Assembly (NCBI RefSeq): GCF_002911015.1
Contig: NZ_KZ626911.1
Coordinates: 1-43,903 of the forward strand
Length of the DNA stretch: 43,903 bases
Reading direction: 5' to 3'
Source of the DNA: Streptomyces populi
GTDB taxonomy: Bacteria > Actinomycetota > Actinomycetes > Streptomycetales > Streptomycetaceae
Positions within the stretch are counted from its first letter, which is position 1. Each line of letters opens with the position of its first letter. Both the position numbers and the translations under genes were made by a program. Under the pieces are notes generated by a model. It searched no databases. It saw nothing but the letters and a program-made list of their open reading frames with translations, and was not told where the DNA came from. Positions 1-7,834 of the stretch are shown one piece after another.

Positions 1-1
1 T

Positions 2-469
2 CCCGAGTCCGACTTCGAGCGGGCCGTCCCCCTGCTCGCCGCGGCGGCGGCCGAGGCGCCGGTCTTCACCGCCCGACTGGAGGGGGTGCGGACCTTCCGG
101 CACCGGGCGTACTCCACCGTGTGGCTCGATCCGGCGGCGGCCGGCGAGGAGCCGTGGAAGGACCTGCACCACGTGCTGCAACAGCGGTTCCCGCTCTGCC
201 ACGGGCCCGCCGCGGGCTTCACCCCGCACCTGTCCCTGGGCCGGACCGGGGATCCACGACGGGTCGGCGCCGACTGCGCCACCCGGCTCGACGCCACGAC
301 GGCGACGGTCCGGGAACTCGTCCTGCTCTCGCGCAGGGGTCACGAGCCGATGCGGCCACGGGCCACGATCGCCCTGCACACGGGCGAGGTCCGCGAGCTC
401 CCCGCACCCGGCCCCGGAGCACCCGGCCCGGAGGACACGGCATGGCTCCCCGGGATCTCCGACAGGTGA
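2..469 (+). CDS. 2'-5' RNA ligase family protein (3' part)
   Basis: The reading frame is open from the window edge, so the N-terminus is missing. What is visible is about 155 residues ending at a TGA. The segment FTPHLSLGRTG carries an H-x-S motif with the hydrophobic context of the second H-x-T/S element of the 2H phosphoesterase/2'-5' RNA ligase superfamily. The upstream stretch LEGVRTFRHRAYSTVWL fits the strand before the substrate groove. Family members act on 2'-5' or cyclic phosphodiester bonds of RNA or nucleotides. The first H-x-T/S motif should lie outside the window, so catalytic competence cannot be judged. The 30-residue Pro/Gly-rich tail looks disordered. Confidence 0.7.
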   Translation, partial: PESDFERAVPLLAAAAAEAPVFTARLEGVRTFRHRAYSTVWLDPAAAGEEPWKDLHHVLQQRFPLCHGPAAGFTPHLSLGRTGDPRRVGADCATRLDATTATVRELVLLSRRGHEPMRPRATIALHTGEVRELPAPGPGAPGPEDTAWLPGISDR

Positions 470-730
470 GGCCGCGTCCGGCCGGAACCCCGCCGAGCGG
501 GGCCACGGCCAAGCAGTCCGGAGCGCGGCCAGGGACGGGATCCCGGGCGAGGGAGCGGCCCGGACGGAAGGGATCACACCAGCCGGCCCGAAGCCCGCAC
601 CACGACGTGAAACCCGCCACAAACCCTCCCATTAAAGCGGACAAATAGATAAAAATGATCCTTTGGAGCCGACGGGCCTTCTCGGCGGCCGGCTCCAGGG
701 ATTCACCGACCAGCGGCATGGGAGAAGCGT
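470..730 (+). promoter_or_regulatory. Upstream region of the L,D-transpeptidase gene with an AT-rich block
   Basis: This 261-bp gap holds no convincing gene. Around 631-660 the composition drops sharply to an A/T-rich block (…TAGATAAAAATGATCC…), which stands out against the high-GC surroundings and probably contains the transpeptidase promoter. No confident -35/-10 pair could be assigned. The ribosome binding site GGGAGAAG lies just before the TTG start at 731. Confidence 0.35.
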
Positions 731-1957
731 TTGATCACGGCACGCAAGCGACGCACCGGACTGATGGCCACGGCCGGCGCACTCGCACTCACGGCGCTCG
801 GCGGCACCAGCTACGCGGCGACCGACGACACCGCGACTCCCCCGGCAGCGCAGACACAGCAGACGAGTCAGGCCGACGATCAGGACGCTTCCGACGCCCG
901 AATAAAGATCGCGCCCGGGGACGGGGTCCACGGCGTCGCGACCGACGGCTCCGTGAACGTGACCGTCGGCGACGGCAGGCTCACCAAGGTGACCATGACC
1001 GCCGTCGCGACCGGCACCGAGGTTCCGGGCACCCTGTCCGCGGACGGCACGTCCTGGAAGCCGAACGGCCCGCTGAAGCAGGCCACCCGGTACCAGATCG
1101 CCGCGGAGGCCCAGGACGCGAAGGGCCGCTCCGCGACCGAGAACGCCTCGATCTCCACGGTCTCCCCGGCCAACGACCTCCTCGGGCACCTCTCCCCCCA
1201 GAACGGCTCGACCGTCGGCGTGGGCATGCCGGTGAGCTTCACCTTCGACAAGGCGATCGCCGACAAGGCCGCGGTGGAGTCGAGGATCCAGGTCAGCTCC
1301 AGCAGCGGCCAGCAGGTCGTCGGCCACTGGCTCAACGGCAGCCGTCTGGACTTCCGCCCCGAGAACTACTGGAAGCCCGGCTCCACCGTCGCCGTCACCG
1401 TCAGCCTCGACGGCGTCCAGAAGACGGTCACGTTCAAGATCGGCCGGAGCCAGATCAGCACCGTCGACGCCAGGACGAAGCAGATGACCGTCGTACGGGA
1501 CGGCAAGACGATCAAGACCATCCCGATCTCGTCCGGCAGCGCCGAGCACCCGACGTACAACGGCCGGATGGTCATCTCCGAGAAGTTCCGGCACGTCCAC
1601 ATGAACGGCGCGACCGTCGGCCTCACGGAGAAGGACGGCAAGCCCTCGTACGACATCGAGGCCGTACCGCACGCCATGCGCCTCACCGATTCGGGCACGT
1701 TCATCCACGGCAACTACTGGGGCGCCGACTCGGTCTTCGGCAAGGTCAACACCAGCCACGGCTGCGTCGGCCTGAAGGACGTCAGGAACGCCGGCGACGC
1801 CAAGCAGCCCGCCGCGTGGTTCTTCGACAACTCGATGATCGGCGACGTCGTGGTCGTCAAGAACTCCGCAGACAAGACCACGGTGGCCCCGGGCAACGGC
1901 TTCGGCGACTGGAACATGCCGTGGAGCGAGTGGGTCTCGGGCGGCACGTCCAACTGA
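731..1957 (+). CDS. L,D-transpeptidase with N-terminal Ig-like domain (YkuD family)
   Basis: The product (408 aa) is an exported cell-wall enzyme that forms 3-3 peptidoglycan cross-links or attaches peptides to the wall. A signal peptide or signal anchor spans about residues 8-30. An Ig-like LDT domain follows (about 55-215), then the YkuD catalytic domain (about 235-375). The active-site signature is clear: His326 in IHGNYWG and Cys345 in TSHGCVGL, at the usual spacing. The architecture matches actinobacterial Ldt enzymes of the LdtMt2 type. The TTG start is chosen because GGGAGAAG precedes it at good spacing and the signal sequence begins immediately. The gene is monocistronic. Confidence 0.93.
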   Translation: MITARKRRTGLMATAGALALTALGGTSYAATDDTATPPAAQTQQTSQADDQDASDARIKIAPGDGVHGVATDGSVNVTVGDGRLTKVTMTAVATGTEVPGTLSADGTSWKPNGPLKQATRYQIAAEAQDAKGRSATENASISTVSPANDLLGHLSPQNGSTVGVGMPVSFTFDKAIADKAAVESRIQVSSSSGQQVVGHWLNGSRLDFRPENYWKPGSTVAVTVSLDGVQKTVTFKIGRSQISTVDARTKQMTVVRDGKTIKTIPISSGSAEHPTYNGRMVISEKFRHVHMNGATVGLTEKDGKPSYDIEAVPHAMRLTDSGTFIHGNYWGADSVFGKVNTSHGCVGLKDVRNAGDAKQPAAWFFDNSMIGDVVVVKNSADKTTVAPGNGFGDWNMPWSEWVSGGTSN

Positions 1958-2038
1958 GGCCGCGCGCCTCACGCGATCACTCGCGCGCGTGAACCCGCGT
2001 CCCTGACCCGCACCCCTTCCGCCGGGCGGCGGGCCGGG

Positions 2039-2058
2039 CCCCCCCCCCCCCCCCCCCC
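2039..2058. repeat. Run of 20 cytosines
   Basis: Twenty consecutive C residues lie in the gap between the transpeptidase gene and the tRNA gene. A homopolymer this long is unusual even in Streptomyces. It is prone to slippage in vivo and to sequencing error, so the exact length is uncertain. No reading frame depends on it. Confidence 0.9.
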
Positions 2059-2142
2059 GCCCGCGGCACAGGGGAAGTCCGGACGGCCCGCGCCCCGAGG
2101 AATCCTTCGGCCACGAACAGCCGTGCACGGCCACGAAAACGC

Positions 2143-2178
2143 AATGAGGACCCCGACCTGACGGCCGTGGTCCTCATT
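2143..2178 (-). terminator. Rho-independent terminator of tRNA-Leu
   Basis: A perfect 10-bp stem (AATGAGGACC / GGTCCTCATT) encloses a 16-nt loop. On the minus strand it lies 19 nt after the tRNA 3' end and is followed by GCGTTTTCG, a short T-run. Position and polarity fit termination of the tRNA transcript. Confidence 0.75.
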
Positions 2179-2197
2179 CGTGTATCGCTACAACGAG

Positions 2198-2282
2198 TGT
2201 CCGAGGGGGGACTTGAACCCCCACGCCCGATAAAGGGCACTAGCACCTCAAGCTAGCGCGTCTGCCATTCCGCCACCCGGAC
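2198..2282 (-). tRNA. tRNA-Leu (anticodon GAG)
   Basis: An 85-nt class II tRNA folds on the minus strand. The 7-bp acceptor stem is GTCCGGG / CTCGGAC with one G-U pair, and the discriminator is A. The anticodon arm is CTAGC-TTGAGGT-GCTAG, giving anticodon GAG, which reads CUC and CUU. A long variable arm is present and the T arm is GGGGG-TTCAAGT-CCCCC. CCA is not encoded. The long variable arm, G37 and A73 agree with leucine identity. Confidence 0.96.
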
Positions 2283-2412
2283 AAGGTGTCTGTCGCCTGG
2301 CCGAGGGTGTTCCCCGCGGCGACATGGACAACAATACCAAGGTTTCGGAGTGCCTTTCACCTGCGTATCCGGGCCCTCGGAGCGGGTCCGCGGAGCGTGG
2401 TGGGGGTGCGCC

Positions 2413-2418
2413 TACAGT
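2413..2418 (+). promoter_or_regulatory. Candidate -10 box of a leaderless transcript
   Basis: TACAGT ends 6 nt before the ATG at 2425, and no Shine-Dalgarno sequence is visible. This is the geometry seen at leaderless Streptomyces promoters, where transcription starts on the A of the start codon. No good -35 element is evident. Confidence 0.4.
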
Positions 2419-2424
2419 CTCACC

Positions 2425-3756
2425 ATGGGTGACTGGATGACTACCGGCGGTCTGCGGGAAGGGCGGCGGCCGCGGGCGCTGTCGCCGTGGCGGGAGCACC
2501 TGCGGGACACGTTCTGGTTCGCGCCCACCGCGGCCATGGTGCTGGTGTTCGTGGTGTGGGCGGTGGCGACCGGGATCGACACCGCGATCGTCGACGCGCT
2601 GCGCGAGGAGCGCGACTACGACACCCTCGACGACATGCTGCGGCTGGCCGACGACGCGAAGGCCGTGGTGACCGTGGTCAGCTCGGCGATGATGACCTTC
2701 ATCGGCGTGGTCTTCAGCATCTCGCTGGTCGCCGTGCAGATGGCGAGCGGGCAGTTCAGTCCGCGCGTGGTGCGGATCTTCGTACGGAGCCGGATCACCA
2801 AGGCCACCTTCGCCGTGTTCCTCTCCACTTTCCTGCTGTCGCTGCTGGTCCTGACCTCGTACGAGGGGCAGGCCGAGGCGCGGTACGTGACCTCGATCCC
2901 GCTGGTCCAGTCGGTCCTGACGCTCACGATGCTGGGGCTGAGCCTGCTGCTCTTCGTGCTGTACGTGAACCAGACACTGCGGCTCATGCGCATCAGCCAT
3001 GTCATCGACCGCATCACCCGCGAGGCGTTCAAGGCCGTCGCGCGCATGCCCGTGGGCCGCACGACCGGCGAGGAGGAGGCGCTCGGGCCCGAGACCGCCC
3101 GGGTCGTCCACCACGGGCGGGCCGGGGTCCTGCGGGACGTCGACATCGCCCGGCTGGTGCGGGCGGCCCGGCAGGAAGGCGTGGTGCTGCGGCTGATCCC
3201 GAGGATCGGGGACTTCGTCGTGCCGGGCACGCCGCTGTTCGCCGTGCACGGAGGTCCCGCGCCGGCGGGGCGGTCGCTGAGCCGCACCGTGTCCGTCGGG
3301 GTGGAGCGCACCTTCCACCAGGACTTCGCGTTCGGGCTGCGCCAGCTGTCCGACATCGGGCTGCGGGCGCTGTCGGCCGCGATCAACGACCCGACCACGG
3401 CCGTGCAGGCGATCGACCGCATCGTGCAGTTCCTGGCCGCCGTCGCCGGCCGGCCGCTCGACACGGCGCTCCATCGCGACCGGCGCGGGAACGTGCGGCT
3501 GGTGCAGCCCGTACCGGGGTGGACGGAGCTGGTCGACCTCGGGTTCGCGGAGATCCGCGGCTGCGCGGTGGGCACCCCGCAGGTCACCCGGCGGCTCGTC
3601 GCGGGGCTCGACGACCTCGTCGTGATCGCTCCCGCCGACCGGCGCGAGCCGCTGCTCCGGCACCGGGCGCTCCTCGTCGAGGCCGTGGAGCGTTCGGTGT
3701 CCGAGGCCTCGGACCGCGCCTTCGCCCTGCGGCCGGACCGGCAGGGCATCGGCTGA
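2425..3756 (+). CDS. DUF2254 family integral membrane protein
   Basis: The product (443 aa) matches the DUF2254 family of predicted inner-membrane proteins of unknown function. Four hydrophobic segments are visible in the N-terminal half: around residues 32-55 (FWFAPTAAMVLVFVVWAVA), 85-108, 127-148 and 163-188. A soluble C-terminal half follows, with the conserved stretch LRALSAAINDPTTAVQAIDRI. ATG 2425 is preferred over an upstream in-frame start because the added residues look non-coding and a -10 box sits directly upstream. It converges on the aldehyde dehydrogenase gene with about 55 bp between them. No function is assigned. Confidence 0.88.
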   Translation: MGDWMTTGGLREGRRPRALSPWREHLRDTFWFAPTAAMVLVFVVWAVATGIDTAIVDALREERDYDTLDDMLRLADDAKAVVTVVSSAMMTFIGVVFSISLVAVQMASGQFSPRVVRIFVRSRITKATFAVFLSTFLLSLLVLTSYEGQAEARYVTSIPLVQSVLTLTMLGLSLLLFVLYVNQTLRLMRISHVIDRITREAFKAVARMPVGRTTGEEEALGPETARVVHHGRAGVLRDVDIARLVRAARQEGVVLRLIPRIGDFVVPGTPLFAVHGGPAPAGRSLSRTVSVGVERTFHQDFAFGLRQLSDIGLRALSAAINDPTTAVQAIDRIVQFLAAVAGRPLDTALHRDRRGNVRLVQPVPGWTELVDLGFAEIRGCAVGTPQVTRRLVAGLDDLVVIAPADRREPLLRHRALLVEAVERSVSEASDRAFALRPDRQGIG

Positions 3757-3810
3757 CCGGCCCGATCCGCCGGGGATCGCGTGGCCCGTCGGCCCGCGAA
3801 CCCCACCGGC

Positions 3811-5409
3811 TCACGGCATCAGGTGGTACTCCGGGAAGTTCCCCGGCAGCCGCTCCCCCGCCGGGCCCTGGGTCACGGCTCGGACCAGGAGTTCGCCGCC
3901 CACGAACGCTCCGCGCCACGACGCCCCGAAGCCGCCGAACAGTTCGTCGCGGTCGCCCCGGGAGCGGGGCCTGCCGTGGCCGACCTTGAACGCGCGGATC
4001 TGGGGAGCCAGCCGGGTGTACGTCGCCTCGTCGTCCGTGGACAGCGTGGCGACCAGCGCGCCGTTCGACGCGTTCATCGCGGCGAGCAGTTCGGCCTCGG
4101 TGTCGACCAGGACGATGGTGTCGACCGGGCCGAAGGGTTCCGCGTGGTGCAGCGGTGAGGAGGGGGGCGGGCCCAGGAGCGTGACGGGCTGGACGTACGC
4201 TGTCGTGTCCTGGCCGGGCAGGAAGCGGGCGTCGGACGGCTTGCCCCGGTACAGCGGGACGGCGCCCCGGTCGATGGCCTCGGTGACCTGGTCCTCCAGT
4301 TCCTTGGCCTTGGCCGCGTTGATGACCGGGCCGAAGTCCAGCGAGGGGTGGGGGTCGTCGGGGTGCTCGACGGCGAGCGGGTGACCGGTGCGCAGGGTGC
4401 GGACGGCGGGCAGGTACGCGGCGAGGAAGTCGTCGAACAGCGCCCGCTGGACGACGAAGCGCGGGTAGGCGGTGCAGCGCTGCTTGCCGTAGTCGAAGAG
4501 CTTGGGGATCACCGCCGTCAGCGCGTCCCAGTCGGTGTGGTTCCAGACGCCCCAGGTGTTGAGCCCCTCCTGCTCGAGGACGTGGCGTTTGCCCAGGTCG
4601 GCGACGGCGGTGGCCACGGCGGCGCCGGTGTCCCGGCCGCCGACGAAGGAGACACAGCCGATCTCGGGCGCGCGCACGAGCGCCTCCGACAGCTCGCCCC
4701 CGCTGCCGCTGACCAGGGTGAGGGGAACGCCTTCGCGTACGGCGAGCGCGCAGGCCAGGGTGAGGCAGGCGACCCCGCCGTCGGTCGGGGTCTTGGCGAC
4801 GACCGCGTTGCCCGCCAGTGCCTGCACGAGCATCGCGTGGACGAGGACGCTCATCGGGTAGTTCCAGCTGGCGATGTTGGAGACGGGCCCGTCGAGCGGG
4901 GTCCGGCCCTCCGTCATGGGCTCGATGCCGTCGACGTACCAGCGCACGCCGTCGATCGCGCGGTCCACGTCGGCCCGGGCCGACCTCCAGGGCTTGCCGA
5001 TCTCCCAGACCAGCAGGAGGGCGAGCAGTTCACGGTGCTCGGCGAGGGCGTCGAGGGCCGCCGCCACGCGGGCCCGGCGTTCGGCGAGGGGCACGTGGCG
5101 CCAGGCGCGGTGCTGGTCGAGCGCGGCGCGGACGGCGCTCCTGGCGGTGGCGCCGTCGAGCCGTGGCGGTCCCGCGACGGGGCCGCCGTCGACGGGGCTG
5201 GTGGCGGGCAGCGCCCGGCCGTCCGGCCGCCAGCCGGAGTTCCAGAGGTTGAGCACCCGGTCGTCGCGGAACGCCTCGGGGGCGACGGCCAGGCAGCGCC
5301 GCCAGGCGTCGGCCCAGGACGTGCCGGACTTGAGGACGAGGGGGGCGGGAGCGCGGGGGCCGAGACGGGGTGGTGTGGGTTCGGGAGGGGTGGGGCCGGG
5401 GGTCGTCAT
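3811..5409 (-). CDS. Aldehyde dehydrogenase family protein
   Basis: The product (532 aa) is an NAD(P)-dependent aldehyde dehydrogenase superfamily member. Visible signatures are the Rossmann-side SWNYPMSV (equivalent of PWNFP), the cofactor loop SFVGGRDTG, and the catalytic Cys in YGKQRCTAYPRF. In the general-base motif LEQEGLN, the Glu is kept but the usual ELGGK is altered. A Pro-rich N-terminal tail of about 30 residues precedes the fold. The start is set at the ATG just upstream of MTTPGPTPP, since the longer frame has low-complexity Arg-rich sequence. The gene lies 178 bp downstream of sucD on the same strand, so it may share its transcript. The substrate is unknown. Given the neighbours, a short carboxylic semialdehyde or an acyl-CoA-linked aldehyde is possible. 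Confidence 0.85.
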   Translation of the reverse strand: MTTPGPTPPEPTPPRLGPRAPAPLVLKSGTSWADAWRRCLAVAPEAFRDDRVLNLWNSGWRPDGRALPATSPVDGGPVAGPPRLDGATARSAVRAALDQHRAWRHVPLAERRARVAAALDALAEHRELLALLLVWEIGKPWRSARADVDRAIDGVRWYVDGIEPMTEGRTPLDGPVSNIASWNYPMSVLVHAMLVQALAGNAVVAKTPTDGGVACLTLACALAVREGVPLTLVSGSGGELSEALVRAPEIGCVSFVGGRDTGAAVATAVADLGKRHVLEQEGLNTWGVWNHTDWDALTAVIPKLFDYGKQRCTAYPRFVVQRALFDDFLAAYLPAVRTLRTGHPLAVEHPDDPHPSLDFGPVINAAKAKELEDQVTEAIDRGAVPLYRGKPSDARFLPGQDTTAYVQPVTLLGPPPSSPLHHAEPFGPVDTIVLVDTEAELLAAMNASNGALVATLSTDDEATYTRLAPQIRAFKVGHGRPRSRGDRDELFGGFGASWRGAFVGGELLVRAVTQGPAGERLPGNFPEYHLMP

Positions 5410-5587
5410 GCGTGTCTCCGCTCTCGGTGCACGGTCGGGGGCGGGGAGCCCGGATCCTGCCGGACGGCAGGCCGCACGGGCCTGCGCGAACGGGTCGTCA
5501 CGCGCGTGCCGCACGGGCCGGCGCGAACGGTCGTCACGCGCGTGAGGAACGCGGGGAGGTCCGGCGGCTTCCGGAAGTCACCTCGCA

Positions 5588-6526
5588 TCAACCATGGGTG
5601 ACATCACTCGGGACCGCCCGCTCCGCCAGCCGTGCCAGGACCAGCCGTGCCGTCTCGGTCGGGGTCTCGCCGACCCGCACCCCGGCCGCCTCCAGGGCCT
5701 CCTTCTTGGCCCGGGCGGTGCCCGAGGAGCCGGAGACGATGGCACCGGCGTGCCCCATGGTCCGGCCCTCGGGGGCGGTGAATCCGGCGATGTAGCCGAC
5801 GACGGGCTTGGTGACGTGATCGCGTACGTACGCGGCGGCCCGCTCCTCGGCGTCGCCTCCGATCTCTCCGACGAGAACGATCAGCTCGGTGCCGGGGTCC
5901 TCCTCGAAGGCCGCCAGACAGTCGATGTGGGAGGTGCCGACGACGGGGTCCCCGCCGATGCCCACACAGGTCGAGAAGCCGACGTCCCTCAGCTCGTGCA
6001 TGAGCTGGTAGGTGAGGGTGCCGGACTTGGAGACCAGGCCGATCGGTCCGGGGCCGGTGATGTCGGCGGGGACGATGCCCGCGTTCGACCGTCCGGGGGA
6101 GATGACGCCGGGGCAGTTGGGGCCGACGACGCGGGTGCCGCGGGCGGCGGCGTGCGCGCAGAAGGCGACGGAGTCGTGGACGGGGACGCCCTCGGTGATG
6201 ACGACGGCGAGCGCGATCCCGGCGTCGGCGGCCTCCTGCACGGCCGCGCGGGTGAAGGCGGGCGGCACGAACACGACGCTCACGTCGGCTCCCGTCGCCT
6301 CGATCCCCTCGCGCACCGACCCGAAGACGGGGACGGTCCGCGGGGCGCTTCCCCGGCCCCCGGGGCCGGCGACGTCGAACTCCACGTCCAGGCCGGCCTT
6401 GCGCGGATTGACGCCGCCGACGACGCGGGTGCCGGCGGCGAGCATGCGCCGGGTGTGCCGCATGCCCTCGGCGCCGGTCATGCCCTGGACGAGGACCTTG
6501 GACTCCCCGGTGAGAAAGACGGCCAT
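5588..6526 (-). CDS. sucD: Succinate-CoA ligase subunit alpha (paralogue)
   Basis: The product (312 aa) is the CoA-binding, phosphohistidine-bearing alpha subunit of succinyl-CoA synthetase. It has the N-terminal CoA-binding fold (VLVQGMTGAEGMRHT), the VGPNCPGVISPG motif, and the active-site His in TMGHAGAIVSG. With SucC it interconverts succinyl-CoA and succinate plus NTP in the cytosol. The ATG has a strong ribosome binding site (GAAGGAGCG) and lies 11 bp after the sucC stop, so the two are co-transcribed. Streptomycetes usually keep a housekeeping sucCD elsewhere. Linkage to a CoA transferase rather than to TCA-cycle genes suggests this pair is a specialised paralogue. Confidence 0.92.
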   Translation of the reverse strand: MAVFLTGESKVLVQGMTGAEGMRHTRRMLAAGTRVVGGVNPRKAGLDVEFDVAGPGGRGSAPRTVPVFGSVREGIEATGADVSVVFVPPAFTRAAVQEAADAGIALAVVITEGVPVHDSVAFCAHAAARGTRVVGPNCPGVISPGRSNAGIVPADITGPGPIGLVSKSGTLTYQLMHELRDVGFSTCVGIGGDPVVGTSHIDCLAAFEEDPGTELIVLVGEIGGDAEERAAAYVRDHVTKPVVGYIAGFTAPEGRTMGHAGAIVSGSSGTARAKKEALEAAGVRVGETPTETARLVLARLAERAVPSDVTHG

Positions 6527-6537
6527 GTCCCGCTCCT

Positions 6538-7668
6538 TCAGCTGATGTGGGCCAGTCGGGCGGCGAGGCGGGCGGCGTCGTCCATGGTGGCGGCCTGGTG
6601 CACCAGGGGGTGCGCCCGCTCGCCGAGGACGGCGCGGCCCCGGGCCGCGTTGTTGCCGTCGAGGCGGACCACGATCGGCTTGGTCGGCCGTACGGCGTCC
6701 AGGGCCGCGACGATGCCGTCGGCGACCGCGTCGCAGGCGGTGATGCCGCCGAAGACGTTGACGAGGACGGACTTCACGCCGGGGTCGGACAGGACGACGG
6801 ACAGTCCGTCGGACATGATCCGCGCGGAGGCTCCGCCGCCGATGTCGAGGAAGTTGGCGGGGCGGGCGCCGCTGCCGGCGACGACGTCGAGCGTCGACAT
6901 CACGAGGCCCGCGCCGTTGCCGACGACCCCGACCTCGCCGTCCAGTTTCACGTAGTTGAGGCCCTTGGCGGCGGCGGCGGCCTCCAGCGGGTCGTCGTTC
7001 GAGGTCTCCTGTCCGGACCGACGCGCCTGGCGGAAGCGGGCGTTGTCGTCGAGGGTGACCTTGCCGTCCAGGGCCACGAGCTGCCCCTGGGCGGTGCGGA
7101 CGAGGGGGTTCACCTCGACGAGGAGGGCGTCCTCGCGCGTGAGCACCTGCCAGAGCCGCACGAGGACGCCGGCGGTCCGCGGGGGCAGTCCGGCCGCCCG
7201 GACGATCTCGGCGGCCTTCTCCGGGGTGACGCCCTCCGCCGGGTCCACGGGGACGCGCGTCACCGCCTCCGGCCGGGACGCGGCCACCTCCTCGATCTCG
7301 GTGCCGCCCTCGGCCGAGGCGATCGCGAGGAAGCGTCCGGCGGCGCGGTCCAGGACGTACGAGACGTAGAACTCGCTCTCGATGTCGATGGGTTGGGCGA
7401 GCATGACGGTACGGACCGGGTGGCCCTTGATGTTCATGGCGAGGATCTCGCGTGCCGTGCGTTCGGCGGCGGCAGGGTCCTCGGCCAGCCGCACCCCGCC
7501 CGCCTTGCCCCGCCCGCCGGTCTTGACCTGGGCCTTGACGACGACCCGGCCGCCGAGCCCACGCGCGATGCCGGCCGCCCGGCCGGGCGAGTCGGTGACC
7601 TCGGCGCGCGGCACCGAAATGCCGTGTTCCTCGAAGAGTTGACGCGCCTGATGTTCGTACAGGTCCAC
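6538..7668 (-). CDS. sucC: ADP-forming succinate-CoA ligase subunit beta (paralogue)
   Basis: The product (376 aa) is the ATP-grasp beta subunit of succinyl-CoA synthetase. It begins VDLYEHQARQLFEEHG, typical for the family. It carries the ATP-grasp segment VVVKAQVKTGGRGKAGGV, the nucleotide/Mg region EVNPLVRT, and the C-terminal NVFGGITACD, where the phosphohistidine docks. The GTG start at 7668 is preferred to an upstream ATG because family alignment begins there and AGGAG precedes it. It is divergent from the Frc-type gene, and the 166-bp gap holds a dyad operator, implying coordinated control. Confidence 0.93.
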   Translation of the reverse strand: MDLYEHQARQLFEEHGISVPRAEVTDSPGRAAGIARGLGGRVVVKAQVKTGGRGKAGGVRLAEDPAAAERTAREILAMNIKGHPVRTVMLAQPIDIESEFYVSYVLDRAAGRFLAIASAEGGTEIEEVAASRPEAVTRVPVDPAEGVTPEKAAEIVRAAGLPPRTAGVLVRLWQVLTREDALLVEVNPLVRTAQGQLVALDGKVTLDDNARFRQARRSGQETSNDDPLEAAAAAKGLNYVKLDGEVGVVGNGAGLVMSTLDVVAGSGARPANFLDIGGGASARIMSDGLSVVLSDPGVKSVLVNVFGGITACDAVADGIVAALDAVRPTKPIVVRLDGNNAARGRAVLGERAHPLVHQAATMDDAARLAARLAHIS

Positions 7669-7739
7669 GTTTCGGCTCCTGTCCTGAAAGTGGTGCACGA
7701 CCCCTGGACAGCACCCATCGGATGCGGGATAACAAACTT

Positions 7740-7764
7740 CATACAGTATTCGTCGACTGTATGC
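7740..7764. promoter_or_regulatory. Dyad operator in the sucC/frc divergent promoter (motif site A)
   Basis: CATACAG (7740-7746) and CTGTATG (7757-7763) form a perfect 7-bp inverted repeat with a 10-bp spacer. Inside it, 7751-7764 reads CGTCGACTGTATGC. Closely related 14-mers occur upstream of the GntR gene (12/14 identical) and upstream of the second OxlT-family carrier (12/14). The GT-n2-AC core suits FCD-subfamily GntR operators. Binding by the GntR protein of this window is inferred. Confidence 0.6.
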
Positions 7765-7834
7765 AATGTGCCGAACCTGGCCCACCGCCGGCTCCACCGG
7801 GGCGGCTCAAGGCAACGGACAAGTGAGGTGACCT

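Noticed and set aside
5588..7735. A 715-codon minus-strand open frame covering both sucD and sucC
   Set aside because: Only its last 312 codons are SucD. The rest is an out-of-frame Arg-rich reading of sucC, and a strong ribosome binding site precedes the SucD ATG at 6526.
7731..7764. loxP-like appearance of the sucC/frc intergenic dyad
   Set aside because: The arms and spacer do not match loxP or known tyrosine-recombinase core sites, no recombinase is nearby, and the dyad fits an operator better.
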